64,000 bases of DNA, from assembly GCA_011634665.1 (NCBI GenBank), contig WAEK01000009.1:1169501-1233500 (forward strand), written 5' to 3'. Source of the DNA: Mortierella sp. BCC40632. Taxonomy: Eukaryota > Mortierellomycota > Mortierellomycetes > Mortierellales > Mortierellaceae. Shown here piece after piece: positions 21,237 to 34,134 of this stretch (the stretch's first letter is position 1; the number at the start of each line of letters is the position of its first letter). The notes below the pieces were generated by a model. It saw only the letters and a list, made by a program, of their open reading frames with translations. It was not told the DNA's origin and did not search any database. Position numbers and translations under genes: made by a program.

Positions 21237-22152
21237 GATAACTGGAGCACGGAGAGGTGGACTTGATAAGGAATCAGGAGTGAGTTGGCTTGAAGGCGAG
21301 CAGGAAGGTCTAGGGCGTTCTTGTTAGGCGTTCTTTCCAAGAGAGGGTGGGTTGTGATGATTTTATGGTAGAGTTGGTGTGAAGGAGGGTTTTTACACTA
21401 TGTAGGAGTGCACGGATTTTGAGGAGCTGGATTTTAGGACTTTTACCAAGAGAAGACTGAGGAGCTACTACTGGATCATAAGCCTTGATCACTTTAGTCT
21501 GTTAGTCACCCATCGAGGTTGTGGATATACAATTGTCCTGATCTAGGTTGGTTAGTTCATAAGCTTCCGTCCTGCTGATCATGGTTGTTGGACAATGTTT
21601 TGGGCGCATATCCTATATCTTATTGCTGGGTGCGGGCCTTGTTTTTTGGGCGCCATGGTGCTTTGTAAGAATTCTGTGTAGTAGACACCCTGGAATTTGG
21701 CGAGGACTTGGTGTCTTAGGCGCATACCTGCGAGGTCGTGGATGTACCTGTGTGGAATTATTGAGGTGGTTGATGAAGCTAGATTTTAGTAGGCACAACA
21801 ACACGCCATGGAAGGAAAGTCTCTAATTTAGCAGAGCTTACCCCAGGCCACCAGGACCCCTCACACCTACCTGTTGCAAGCCACCCCTTCCTTTCTTCAA
21901 TGGTAAAAAGATACCCTAGTCTCCACCAATGGTTTAAAGTATATCTTCAAACGTCCTTTCTATGTTCCTCCCTTCCACCTAGTGGGCAAGGCTGCCTAAC
22001 GGGCTTCTGAGCGAATCTTTCCGAGGGCACCAATGCTACTGTTGTTGCTGTTGGGTACCATCGCTTCCGAACTTGGAGTCGATTTTTTTATTTTATTTTT
22101 TTCATTTCTTTCTCTCTTGTTTTCTTTTTTCTTTCGTTTTTTTCTACGCTAC
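21237..22152. other. Intergenic region upstream of the Cys-rich gene
   Basis: Serves as the upstream region of the Cys-rich gene (-) and the 3' flank of TSC1 (-). T-rich from 22083 to 22145. No gene is seen. Confidence 0.5.
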
Positions 22153-25100
22153 TTAAAACATCCGCACGTTCCTATACATCTTGGTTGGGTCCACAAGGGG
22201 TCCCATCCCGCTAATCAACCGAGCTCGCTCCCGCTCTCGTTCTTTCTCTCGCTCGGCTTTACTCTTTGTCTTACTTCCTCCTCCTTCGCTGGTCTCACTC
22301 GTCTCTGCTCCTTCTTCCACAGTCGTTGTTAACAAAGATCCTCCAGCATGACTCCCTTCACCACCTCCAGTACTCCCTGTCGTGCTCACATCCGAGGCGG
22401 CTGTCACATCTGACGCTCCACCGTCTGAAACATGTGACATTTGACGTTTATACACAACTGGCGGCAAGAATCCTCCTGCTGCTGCTCTTGCCGATGACGT
22501 TCCACTCCCCGCTGTTGATGTCGAATCCGCACTCTTTCTAGAAGAGGTCTGATGACCTACTCCGAAATACGCTGGGTTGTTTCCAAGCGCATACGTGCCT
22601 CGATCCGTATGGGCCCGCTCCAGGGTGGAAGGCGCTGGCAGCCACTTTGATCGGCCACTGGCCTTTGCCTTACCCTTCCCTTTTGCTGCCTTGGAGAGCG
22701 CCGAAGACGACGAAGCGCCGCCCAACATTGGGCGACGCGCATGTGAGCTGGTGAGATCGCCCTCCGTTCCAGATCTCCTTAGTATGGGCGCGTGTCTCGT
22801 GTCCGATTCCTCTTCATCCTCGGTTTCATGTCGTCGGTGACTGTACCGTCCAATCATCCCACTGTCATCTGTGTCATCCTCAGTTCCTTCATGATGCATC
22901 ATCCGCATAGGTCCCTGACCCGCAGGGATTTGGGGGACATTTCTTGGCTGCGAAGGCATTGGATTCGAATCTACCTGTTCTTCAGGCCTCCCGATATCTC
23001 TAGTACCACCGCCACTACTACTACCATGTTGTCGCATATCAATTGCACGGGATGTCTCTAATTGAACCTGGAGCTCGAGAATACGATCCTCTAGTTGCTG
23101 GTTCCGACTGGCCTCTCGCGCAAGACGGTTATGTGCCTGCTGAAGTTCTTGATCCCACCGTTCTTTTTCACGTACCATAAACTCTTGGATCGTGTTCGCT
23201 TTCTGATTCCTGTTTGATCCAGCAAAGCTACTAGAGCGACTCATTGCTATCGGCCAAGAGGAAAGGTCCTCACGATGACGATCCATGACCCGTTCAAACG
23301 TGGCTGTTTGTCCAGCAACACCCGTTTGATAATCGCTCAGAATTGAAGCCCTACGTTCACCTTCCCCCACAGGACTATATCCTCCTTTTGATCGATCGAC
23401 AGAGCTTTCATCTTCTGATGGAGATTCCATCGAGGGTCGATGCGAGAGCATACCAAAGTCGCGGCCCTCACTTATTGTCATCTGGATACGCATGTCATCC
23501 ATTGCCTGAGACTGTTGACTGATCCGGCTACGAAGAACTCTGGACTCTTCCCTCTCTGCAGCCAATAGGTGCTCCAACTTTTGCCATTGACTGACTACAA
23601 TCTCCATTTGTCGCTGAAGCTCCTGTCCTTTAATTTGTTCTCCTTCCCAGAGTACGAGTTGTCGAGTCATCTCTTGGATCCGCTTTTCATATTCTTCCAT
23701 AAGTTTTAGCCTGGGTGAAAGGTCCTCGATTTTGTTTTGTAAATTAAAAGTCCTAAGAAGCAAAAAAAAAAAAAAAAAAAAAAGTTAGTGTCAACAACTT
23801 GTGTATCACTTGATTCAAATGATCTCCTGCTAAGATTCACATAATAGACTGTCCAAGTGTTCCTATCCTACCCTTTTCGCTCTTCAATAAGAAGCCGTTC
23901 CTGGATCTCTTGTTGTTGTCGAGTATCACTAATTTCCAACTTCAGTCGATCGACTTCATGGTTCAGCGTTTTTCGCTCCTCTCTAAACATCTGCAACTTG
24001 CTCTTAAGTTCTGTATCCCAATGCGTTTGTTTGACTTTTCGTTGATTCAATTCGTTCCTGTCCTTCTCCAACAATAGCTTCGTCTCATGAAGTTGTGCTT
24101 TCAATGACCGACACGTATTGTACAAAGTCTGGCGCTCGGCTTCGACACTTGCATCAACAACATGTGCTCGATGCACCTTTGAGATTTGTTGGATATGCTG
24201 CTGTTTCAGGAACAATTCAAAGTTGAGCTCATTCCTTGCCATCAATAGATCCCGCTCCAGATGAACAATCATCCTACGGTAATCATGGTTGAGCGCTACC
24301 AGTGTCGACAGTGCTGGGTCCTCGTCTTCTGGGATCAAGGAAGATGGATGTTCAGACTCGGGATTCTCGCCTATGGGTATATCGGCTTCGGATAGATGGG
24401 TGGCTACACCGGCCGCTGGCGGTATGTTGGGTTGACCCTCAGAGTCCTTGGTCACTGATTTAGATGGCCTGCGGAGATTGACCAAGATACTCTCCCCAGG
24501 GTTCCTTCTGGCGATTTCCAAAAGATATTCATCCGGGTCTAGACCACGCAATGCTGTAAAGTTCCGCAGAATATGGCTCATTCTTACTTCTTTGGACTTG
24601 CGTCTCGTTCTGAGAGAAGGCATAGAGTTGGATCCTATGTGCGTTCGGGATCCAGTGTTCGTCATACCTGGCCGGACACGTGCTTTGCTACCCTCCAGAA
24701 TAGGTCGTTGAGCTAAGGTACTCTCCTGGCGGGATGCTCCTGGAGTGATCGAATCAGAATCTTCAGGCTTGACTAGATCAGAAGCAGTGTTGGTCTCTGT
24801 AGCCTCGCCTTGTCCCTGCGGCACCTTATTCTCTCCATCATGTGAAGACGACGCGTTGGATTCTGCTATGTTCTCTTCGGTGTTCAATCGAGCTTGGTCA
24901 GTGCTGGAAGTGTGGTCGCCCATCAGCCCCTCGTCTTCGGATTCACTTTCGCTTTCTTGGTTAAAGATACTCTTCTTGTCCTCTTCGATTGACCGGAGTG
25001 CTGGTCCCGTACCCAACATACTGCCTGAAAACCATACGTCAAGCCCAACGCACATGGCAACAAGTTCCATTGGTTCGAGCTTTTGCCATCGCGTCTTGTT

Positions 25101-25508
25101 CGCAATTTCCTGTTCGCAGGACATGAAGAGCAAATCTGGATGAAGGGAATGTCGTTTGAACAAGGGTTGGACTCGTGCTTTAAGCATATCTTCGTCAACA
25201 GAGATAGAGTTGACTCCTGAGATTCCCATATTGGGTGAGGGTACGCTAGGACCAGGAACAGAGCTGTTGTCAATCTCTCCCGAGTCATTTACACCCGAGC
25301 CTTGCTTGGGCGACCCCGCACGAGATTGTGTTTTAGAAAGATATTGCCGAGGAGCGCGCAAAAATTGAATGAGGTTACAGGGGAACATGCCGTAGAGAAA
25401 CGAAAAGAGTGCGATTGGGTCGGGTGCTCCATCTGAATTGCCCCCAGGCACTGTAGGGCCTGACATTGTATTATGACGTCCGAGAATCAAAATGGCGTTA
25501 TTAGTATG

Positions 25509-25543
<35 letters not shown>

Positions 25544-27628
25544 ACATCTACAACCAAACACTTTGTTACTTCGTTTAGAGTGTCCTTACCATGACGACGC
25601 CAACGTATTCCGTAACTATATAAGGGGATGTCTTCATACTCGACATTGTCCGATAAAGATTCCAGAATAGAAGATGGGTTACTTTTTGAAGTAGCCTTTG
25701 TTTCCTCATCATCAAACTCATCGAATGACTGCATCGTCGATCCTATCGTATTGCTATTTCCTTGGTTTGAGAGGGCTGAGAGTTGATGCATAGATTTTGG
25801 CCAACAAATGATCCTTGAGAGGATAACAAAGAGGTCTGGAAGACGATCGTTCAACGTAGCCGGGATCCTGGGCATCAGCATAATCAACGTCATAAGTCCT
25901 AGTGACACAATGACAGGCGATGTGTCGTACTAAACAAGTACATCATTCGGGATAAAATATGGTGAGTACAGAATCCCGAAGAAGAGCTTAAACGAAGCAA
26001 GGTAGACAGTGTTGCGTACCTTTAGTGAAAGTAATAAAGAATCAAAGAGTGGTGTGGCTAGGATTTGATGCAGATGAACGCGCTATTTTGGTACAAAAAA
26101 GCCCCCGGAATAGGATATGCTGTTTGGTTAGTCCAGAGGGATGCAATAGATACAGACGTAATACCACTGCCGTTCGTGCTAGTGTCTTTACCTGCCGTCG
26201 AATGAATTGACAAAGAAGATTGAGAATTTCCGCCCGGAAGTGAGCGCCAACAAAATAGGTGTAAAGACAACTGAAAAAGTCTTTGACTCGTCCGACATTA
26301 CTTCCATAGTTCAATAACACAATCTCCAGATTCCGGACCAGAATGTCCTTTTTGCGTCTCGAGACTATGTAAGATTTGGAGAGTAGTCGTTTTTGATTCT
26401 CTAAATCTTGCATCAAGGGCTGGTTCTTTCCAAGAAGTGGTAACGCCATTGAGGGTAAGGACAACGAGCCAATTGAACCACGTCCTGACTGACCAGGATA
26501 GCCGGATTTGGTCCGCATCCAAGATGCCGAATTCTCCGTCTTGTCCTCTTCTGCAAGTCGGTGGTTTAGTCGGTGAGTCGCCTTGATATACTTTCGGAGA
26601 ATGAGCTGGGGGATCGGTAGGGCTGACGCGGCCAAGGCAGAATCGAGTTGACCTTCTTCATCTCCTGCGACAAGAGCTGATCCTGTTCCAGACTGGCTGT
26701 CCCAGAGTGGATCTCGGACCATACATTCGACCACTAGCTCTCTGCAGGCCTTTAGCGCTGATTTCTCCAGCTTAATCTCCCCATGCAACGAGGGTTCAAT
26801 GAGTCGGTCCCACCAGTCAGCAATGATGAGCTGCGGCGTCAGAAACGGGAGGAGGTGTGTCAAGTAGACAACCATTCGGCTCGCCAAGCTTGCAACCGAG
26901 ACCGAACCACCTTGTCCGTGCTGAGTGTAAAGGGTGACGAGGTGTGCAGAGAAACGTTGTGATGCTAGGGGGATTGCTGTGCTCGTGTTCGGAGGCTGGA
27001 GAACCGGTGCGCTCGGATGCATCATAGGCGAGGACGATGCTGGTAATGCTACCGTTGCGGACGTGCCAAGGTTAGGCGTGGCAGACCCCGAGTGCTGACC
27101 TGGTCCTCCAGTAGTAAGTACAGGTGATCCCGACGCAGAGACACTCTGTGAGACTGGCCCAGAAGATTCTGGAGAAGTAGAAGCTGGAGAATCCCCACTT
27201 AGCCTGTGAAAGGCAAAGGGCAGGCTGCCTACGTGAGTCGGCAAGGACGCGTTGCCTGGCAAGGACGTGTACCAGAGTTCGTTTGCATGGCGCTGCCCAG
27301 GTACTGAGGCGGGAATGCCGCTGGGTTGACTTGGAGCTGAAGTGGCGGCAGGTGCGGAGGGCACAAATGTCGGTGCAATGGTACCAATCCCTAGGAGACT
27401 ACTGGCATGTGCTGCTGCATTGGATGGCGTCAATGGAGAAGTATGTTGATGAGGATGGTGCGGAGGGTGGTGAGTGTTGCTCTTGACGAACCGATCGATG
27501 TAAGCTTGGATCTGCTCGCGCTGTGGGGTACTGTCACTGTCTTTGCTCCTGTCTGTTACCACATAGGCAGCCAAATCAGCGGTGATGACCCGGTAAAGGT
27601 CCTTGACGGTCGGCGCAGAGCCAGACAT
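22153..27628 (-). CDS. TSC1: Hamartin (TSC1) homologue
   Basis: Scaffold subunit of the TSC complex, which with TSC2 acts as a GAP for Rheb and restrains TORC1. Exons: 27628-26192, 26082-26020 (63 bp), 25929-25590, 25459-23872, 23752-22153; phases agree and give about 1675 residues, longer than human TSC1 (1164). The N-terminal hamartin domain is clear: LASRMVVYLTHLLPFL, KKDILVRNLEIVLLNYGS, FRAEILNLLCQFIRRQ, TPLFDSLLLSL (small exon 2), SPVIVSLGLMTLIMLMPRIP, and ALFSFLYGMFPCNLIQFLRAP, the hamartin hallmark. A long acidic/Ser-rich linker follows, then coiled coil from about 24250 to 23050 (LERDLLMARNELNFEL, KSKLQMFREERKTLNHEVDRL), and a Ser/Gly-rich tail. The start is ATG 27628; a GTG lies five codons upstream. 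Head-to-head with ATG101. Confidence 0.88.
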
Positions 27629-28129
27629 GGTTGCCAGGCTCACTGAAGGCGCGAGAGACTAGGAACGGACAGACGGGAGGGAAAGAATGTACAATGGCAA
27701 ATGGTGGAAAGAGAAAAAAGTGAGACGAGGTCGACTGAATGAATGACGGTAAGCCTCGTCGTGTGAGGGGATGATGAGGGTAAAGGATGAAGCTGAGCGA
27801 GAGACAGAGAGAAGGACGTTCGTTCACGTCTTTAGCATTGGACAGTCAGAGGAACAGAGGAGTAGAACAGCTAGCCATCTAATACAGACCATGGTCAAAT
27901 GCCCTTAATATATGTCGCGATCGAGAGTCACGCTCCTCCTCCTCCTCCTCCTCCTTCTCCTCCTCCGATGGAGCTTGCCACCATGGGCATGGTGCTCTCA
28001 AACAACGAACCATCGACAGGACCAGTATCACCAGCGTACTCCCCATCCCTCTTCCTCTCAGCTCTCCTCTACCCCCGATCTACCCCATCACTCTAGACTC
28101 TAGTCAACACTTGCCATCATTCAGCAGCA
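27629..28129. promoter_or_regulatory. Shared divergent promoter of TSC1 and ATG101
   Basis: This 501-bp interval separates the start codons of TSC1 (-) and ATG101 (+). It is CT-rich toward ATG101, with a (CTC)n run at about 27931-27965. No other gene fits. That it acts as a bidirectional promoter is inferred only from the gene arrangement. Confidence 0.5.
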
Positions 28130-29287
28130 ATGAGTCATTACCAACCTGTCACCTTTCCCGTTGAGCTGGTACATTATCACCTCAAGGCCATCGCGGTGTT
28201 TCATGAACAAATGACACTGAGCAAAAACAGTTCTCCGACTAATATGAACTCTATTCTTCTTCCCACTATACACAAAGACGGTCGAGAGATCATTACTCCG
28301 AGATGTTCTTAGCGCCATCCTCCACACGATTCTCTTTCATAGAGTTTTTGCTAACATTCGACCCAGGGACATTGATATTCTTGACATCATCACCATTGTA
28401 AGGAAACCCCGCCTCCCTCCGTTCGCAAAAGGAATAGGCTGAAAAAAAAAAAAAAAAAAAAAAAGTACCCAACTAAACATTAGTTCGACCTTACCTTGCT
28501 TGGATTTCTGTTTACGGAATGTCTCCTAGCCTATTATTGATGACCCAGAACTGGACCGGCTAGTGGAAGAGAAAGTCATGGTCTTCATGAAAGCTGTGGA
28601 CTCTACGCTACAGAACAAGGGCCAGGTTAGTCCCCTCTCTCTTTTTTTGGTTAGGAACGCTAGAAAGGGAAAGCCGTGGCCACGGTGAACTGACTGACGT
28701 CAGGGAGATAATTCTAACCAGAGTTTCTAACTCTTTTTTCTGGTAGATCGGTCTCATGTTTTACGAAAAGAAGATAAAAAAGAACTCCTGGTTTACCTCT
28801 TCATCTGATGTCTGCTGGGAACAGTGGGCTATTACCATCAACGTGGTAACCAATTCAAACGAAAAAGGTACAGCTACCATCTGCCACCATCGGATGGAGA
28901 TTTTTACTTTTCTGGGAACTTTAATCAATATATGCATTGCTCAATATCTATCTGTCTCCAACGGCTATACTAGAAAAACAACGCTCCATCAAGAATACGG
29001 AAAAGGCTCTTGCTTCATTATTCCTAAGCATCCTGAGAACCGTGAATGAGCGGAAGGATCACATTCCACCGATCACCACCAGCGACGGAAACCCATTTCC
29101 ATATCAGGTATGAGTCCTTGGGATATCGAATCGAATCTGTTTTGGTTAGGCAGAGTGACTGATCATCCCTCACTTGTATTGGCTCCATGACTTGTCCTAG
29201 ATTGTCATCTCCAATGCAGCAGACACTTGGGGGTCCATGTTCAAGCGAATTCTAGACCCTTCGACGCCCGCTTCGCCCATGAGTTAG
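28130..29287 (+). CDS. ATG101: Autophagy-related protein 101 (ATG101), HORMA domain
   Basis: HORMA-domain partner of ATG13 in the Atg1/ULK autophagy-initiation complex. Exons: 28130-28168, 28278-28397, 28530-28625, 28747-28867, 28974-29107, 29201-29287; all phases agree and give 198 residues, close to the 218 of human ATG101. Evidence: RDVLSAILHTILFHRVFANI (helix A of the HORMA fold), PELDRLVEEKVMVFMKAV, GLMFYEKKIKKNSWF (human LEFYQKKKSRWPF), CWEQWAITINVV (human WEVWTVKVHVV, with the Trp-Phe finger region just before), and a C-terminal segment near IPPITTSDGNPFPYQ and MFKRILDPS. ATG101 is present in most fungi and animals but absent from budding yeast. Head-to-head with TSC1. Confidence 0.87.
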
Positions 29288-30128
29288 AATCGCCATATCT
29301 CCCCCAACACAAGAAAATAGACGTTGTGTTAACAATGGGTAGTTTTGACGGCAGAAGCATGTCCACTGACTTGCTTTTGTCATTGCTCTCTAACATGATA
29401 CGCACGGGCCTTGGCAGATCTCCTCTGCAACTCAAATCGGTGGGACCTGAGAGCGAGGTTATTACAGCGAAGATTTTCCCTTCCACTCAAAGTGAGTGTG
29501 GGGTGCAGGTAGTCAAGGGTAAAAAGACTGCGCAACGGCTGCAGAGAAGCGACAGAGGACTGAAGAGGGCTATGTTCGTAGACATTGGAATGAAAGGGCA
29601 ATCCCTCAAGAACTGGAAGCTATTCATGGCGAGACAGGGCCGTAAACGCAGTAAAAATAATAACCTCTGAGCAGGATTCCAGTCTGAGCGGCCAACAACG
29701 CTCGACGCGTCTGATACTGAGAGAAGCGCCTAGTCAAGACTGAAAGCGTCTCTTCCCATCCCTGCATCGCAGGGTCTCGGGGAAGGAGGAAGAAGGGGGG
29801 AGGTTGAAGAGAGGGGCCCTATAAATGGTGGTAGCTATCCCTGCTCCAAAAGGGTCTACTGCAACATTGCACTTGCACCCTTGCCGGCTTCCAAAGCTTG
29901 AGATCGCGTCCCTCCAGCCTCTCTCCCATCACCTGTCGCACACACCTACACACACTCTCTCTCTATCTCTCTCCATCTCTCTCTATCTCTCTCCATCTCT
30001 CTCTCCATCTCTCTCTCTTTCTCTCTTTCTTCCTTTCTTCCTTTCTTTCTCAGCTATCCCTGTCCAACTTCATCATTCGAGACCCAGGGTCCAGGGACAA
30101 CTCACCCATTTAGTCTCTGTCTCCAAAG
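29288..30128. other. Intergenic, CT-rich leader of the LIM gene
   Basis: A modest ORF at 29227-29670 overlaps the ATG101 end and shows no recognisable domain, so it is not called. Positions 29955-30050 are CT microsatellite and CTTT-rich sequence in the leader of the LIM gene. Confidence 0.5.
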
Positions 30129-31319
30129 ATGATGTCCTCTCGCCCATGCTCAAACTGCAAGAAAACTGTCTATGTGACAGAGAAGATGGATGCTGAGGGG
30201 AGATGGTACCACCGTGCATGTTTTAAGGTACCTCATCTACTATCTCATTGAAACTCGCCCATTCTCTCATACTCTCATTTTCAATTGCAGTAAAGTCGGT
30301 ACACCATGAAACACTAGCGATTAACACTTCTCCTTGACTTCAAATCCATCTTCATCAAATTCGGAATTCAGTGCATGGCCCCCGACTGCAACACGTCGCT
30401 CACTCTCCGAACCTTCCACATGGCCGCTCTGGACAATAAGGAGGTGGATCCTCTCACCAACCGACCGCTCAAGCTTCTCGTCTGCAAAGACCATGTGCCC
30501 ATGCCCAAGCATTCACTCACGTCCAATGCTCTGTCAATAAAGCACCCGACCTCAGTGCCCAAGCCAGCTCCACCAGGACTCTACCGATCTCTGATGGGCG
30601 ATCGAGGCACCAGGGATGGCGGAGAAATTGACGCAGGTGCCGCCGCAGAGCGACCTCATTCGCCTCGGTCCCTTGCTGAGGGTTCACACGGACAGATTTT
30701 GAAGAACATGACAACCCATCAAGAGCTGAGTTCGGATGAACAACCATCTCCCACAGTCCATAGCGACTACCTTGCCAACTCGAACGCAGACTCGCTGGCC
30801 GTCTCTCGTACCGAGAATGAAGAAGCCCTAGACCCGACCAAGGATGACCGCTCTTTCCGTGAATTGCCCATCCGACATCGTGACTATGAATCGAATGAAA
30901 AGGACAGCGAGGTGGATGAGACAGAGAACAGCTTTACGACCAAGGAGACTGCATCGACCAATGGTGCTTTTGCAAACAAGCTGGAAGAAACACTGTTGAA
31001 CCGCAGTACCACCATGTCTGAAAAGGACGAAGATATCGAAGTCTCGCTCGAGACTCCCGAGGATGTAGCCACACGTATGAAACACAATCAGATGAAGGTG
31101 GACCTGTCGAACGAACATCAAGTTGAGGAAGCCGAGATCAAGGCTCCTCATGGAGAACAGGAAGAAACCAAATTGGTTGACCTTGCCTTTAGTTCCAAGT
31201 TGATGCAAAACAAACACAGCCTTGGCGAGGATGAAGAAAGCAAGACCGTTGAAGAAGACGAATGGGACTCGACGCCTGTGGATGATTTTAGCCGACGTGA
31301 GCCTGTGGCAGGACTGTAG
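30129..31319 (+). CDS. LIM-domain protein with acidic disordered tail
   Basis: Exons 30129-30227 and 30372-31319, phase 0, 348 residues. One LIM domain fills the first ~80 residues: CSNC, then WYHRAC, then CMAPDC and VCKDH, the eight zinc ligands expected for a LIM double zinc finger split by the intron. The remaining ~260 residues are Glu/Asp/Lys/Ser-rich and predicted disordered, with DEWDSTPVDDFSRREP near the end. LIM domains are protein-protein interaction modules. The layout of one N-terminal LIM plus a charged tail recalls small actin-associated or CRP-like LIM proteins, but that is only a comparison and I assign no function. Confidence 0.8.
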
Positions 31320-32319
31320 GTGCGCGTTGTGGACACTTTTTATTCGCAATAAAGTAACTGAAAAAAAAATAAGAAACGAATGGAGGATGGAGAGTATAGG
31401 GACTAACATTAACGAATATCACTGTATCTGATGACCAAGAGCACACGAAAGTGCTATTGGAACGATTGTAGGAGATTATCCTCAAGACCCGGTCCAAAGT
31501 CCAGTGATCGAAAACACTCATTTCTATGTCATACTTGGTGTACTCTTTACCATACATTTTAGATGGTTCGCATTCTCACTTGTATCATTTCCATCTGCCT
31601 TAATCCTGAGCATAGCCAAAAGAATATAGACAAATAGACAAATTTATAACATTCTGGAAAATGTCGAGTAGAATTGCGAAGACAACGCCTTGCTTGGCGG
31701 AGAATCAGCGGAATCGGCGGACTGCTGCATGCATCATGGAGCTTTTCCTTGATCAGGTTCTTTTCCTGTGAGGCTCCTCTTTTGTGTAACATACGGGCGA
31801 AGCACATCCTCAGATGATAGGCCCATGCCACCTGACAATGGGCGAGCGCAAAGTAATTGTGGTAGATCACAAATATAATATATTCTTCCCCTCCCCCTTT
31901 TCTTTTTTCCTTCCTACTTTCTCCTTTCCCCCCCTCTCAAGTTTCTTCACAAGCTCTCACTCTTTGCCCATCAAGATATCCAAGTTGACTCCATGCCTCA
32001 ACATTGTAAGATGAGTGGTCTTGAAAAAATCCACTTTTAAGATACTACCACTACCAGTGCGATGATCCTTTTATTGTTATTGACAGTATTCTCGGTAGGT
32101 GCTCGAGGTAAGCAGAGGTGTAACCATTTGGTTAGAGCTCATAAAACAACGTTGTGAAAAACTCAAGAGTAAGAGAGAAAAGGTGGGGTGTGAAGGATGA
32201 GAATAGGCTACGCATCAGCGCGTAGCGGAACGGCAGGCGGTGGAAGCTGTAAAACAGAAGAAGAAAAAAAAGGTTTCCAATCTTGGTACTAACTCCTTCT
32301 TTTTGAATTCTCTTTCTCA
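31320..32319. other. Convergent spacer, no gene seen
   Basis: One kb between the 3' ends of the LIM gene (+) and the LRR gene (-). The short ORFs are unremarkable and no structured repeat is seen. Confidence 0.5.
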
Positions 32320-34134
32320 TCATCTAGGATATCGAGAATCTGCATTCCTGCTTGACAATGATGCTTTAAAGGCCTCTGAAAACTTGTGGAATCGCGGTTC
32401 AGACGGCAAGCAAATGGTGCGAAGACGTGGCCAGGTATCTAAAATAAACGCAATGCCCACCTCGAACGTATCATCCGCTCCATGAGCACATGCATGGAGC
32501 CGCTTGATATGTTGCCGCTTGATCGAAGACAAGTCAAGTTTTTCGAGTCTCTTCAGTCCTGTCAAAAACCTAAAGGATCTCTCCACATTCCAGGGTTTGA
32601 TCGAGGATTGGGACTCGAACGACAAGACCTTGAGCTCAGGCAGCTCATTAGCAAAGCGCAGATATAACCCGTCTTGGTCCAGGTCCGAATATGGCTCTCC
32701 ATGTCTCGAGTACAGTTCCGGAATCATTACTAACTCCTCAAGGTTCCTGCAGACCCACGGGCGATCGTAGTCGCTACCAATCTCGTTGACCTCTTGGGAG
32801 CCAGAGAGATATCTGCGCAAGTAATTTGGTGAGACGGGAAGTACTAGGGATCCTTGTCCTCCAAAAACCTCAAGTTTTATGAGATTAGGGGACGATTGCA
32901 TGAGTTGGTTCACGAAGCAGCGTCGAAGTGACGCTATTTCGGGCGCTAGGAAGCAGTTGAACAGCTCAATACTGATCAAGGTACCTGCCCGATTGAAGAT
33001 GGCATCGATGATCTTATGATCAAGGGTGCAATTCCGAAGAACCAGCTCTGAGAGGTTCACAGCCCCATTAATGATTAGGTCTGACCGAGTATTTCCCTCC
33101 ACACAGAGATATTCGAGCTTGCTGAACCACCGGGGTTGCTCTGTGTTGTCTTGGGGAGGAGTCCAACGATGCGACAGGGGGTCAGCGCTTTCACGACAGG
33201 GTTCAAATGTGAACTCTTCGAGCTCAGGGAGACCTCCTGCAAATTGAAGCAGCTCCTCTAGTGACATCCCTTGTGCCTTGGTAATCCAAAGCCTTTTGAT
33301 TGGGCTGCTTGGGAGAATAGACTTCGTTGGTCGGCCATTCCTATCATCGGTTGGGTCGGTGCTGGGCGGGTCTTCGAAAATGCATCGATCGAGATTGAGC
33401 ACCTGGAGCTTTGGACTGTTTTTCAACAAGTCGTAGAGGAACGTCCTCCTGGCGTATCGACCCTGGCTAAAGTAGGCTGTTTCTAATACAGGCCATAGTG
33501 GAGTACCATCATTCTTAAGCGGATAAAAGTGCTTTCCGGTCTCGTCTAGTTGACCCCATTCCATGAAGCTGCCGGTGTTTGGGTCAAGGGAAAGCGTCTG
33601 ACTTAGTTTCATGGCCACGACCATCGTAGCCCTGGTCAAGGCATCGGCTACAACATTCTGTCGGTGCTTGTTCGACCAAGGCTCAAACCTGCCGTCATGA
33701 TACTCTCGCTTCTCAAGTCGTGTCATGCGAGCGAGTTCAAAATTGATCACTGTTATGCTTAGAAAATCAATAATGGTCTTCATGAGGACGAGGATGTAAA
33801 GCGAACCGGTCTTGAGGCAACCGTTGAAGCCCTCTACCCTGTCCATATTCCAACCCAATGACGAGAGTACATATCCTTGACGGAAGCCCCACTCGCGGTA
33901 GTCAAAGCTGAGAGGTATCTTGGAATAAACCTCATTGTATTCTCGGAAAAGGTGGATGACGCTCTGGTTGACCGCTTGATCGAAGCTAGCATCTTGGGCC
34001 TTGGTACTGCTTGCTTTAGGGTACTCGTCGTCATTTACGTCGATGCTTACTAAGCTCGACCAGTCAGAGTGTCTCACAGTAGTCTCGCCTTGGGATGCCG
34101 AGAGCTCAATGGGAAGAATTACTGATTGATTCAT
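32320..34134 (-). CDS. Leucine-rich-repeat protein, F-box-like family without clear F-box
   Basis: Intronless, 604 residues from ATG 34134; the frame extends upstream only through a GTG. The N-terminal third has no recognisable F-box. The rest carries irregular leucine-rich repeats: LQVLNLDRCIF, IKRLWITKA, LPELEEFTFEPC, LEYLCVEGN, LSELVLRNCTL, LISIELFNCFL, LIKLEVFGG, LEELVMIPELY, LPELKVLSFESQ, LKRLEKLDLSSIKR. This is the style of the expanded F-box/LRR families of Mortierellomycota, so it may be a divergent substrate adaptor or a family member that lost its F-box. Function unknown. Confidence 0.7.
   Translation of the reverse strand: MNQSVILPIELSASQGETTVRHSDWSSLVSIDVNDDEYPKASSTKAQDASFDQAVNQSVIHLFREYNEVYSKIPLSFDYREWGFRQGYVLSSLGWNMDRVEGFNGCLKTGSLYILVLMKTIIDFLSITVINFELARMTRLEKREYHDGRFEPWSNKHRQNVVADALTRATMVVAMKLSQTLSLDPNTGSFMEWGQLDETGKHFYPLKNDGTPLWPVLETAYFSQGRYARRTFLYDLLKNSPKLQVLNLDRCIFEDPPSTDPTDDRNGRPTKSILPSSPIKRLWITKAQGMSLEELLQFAGGLPELEEFTFEPCRESADPLSHRWTPPQDNTEQPRWFSKLEYLCVEGNTRSDLIINGAVNLSELVLRNCTLDHKIIDAIFNRAGTLISIELFNCFLAPEIASLRRCFVNQLMQSSPNLIKLEVFGGQGSLVLPVSPNYLRRYLSGSQEVNEIGSDYDRPWVCRNLEELVMIPELYSRHGEPYSDLDQDGLYLRFANELPELKVLSFESQSSIKPWNVERSFRFLTGLKRLEKLDLSSIKRQHIKRLHACAHGADDTFEVGIAFILDTWPRLRTICLPSEPRFHKFSEAFKASLSSRNADSRYPR

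Noticed and set aside
29227..29670. 147-residue + strand ORF overlapping the end of ATG101
   Set aside because: It overlaps the last ATG101 exon in another frame and shows no recognisable domain.
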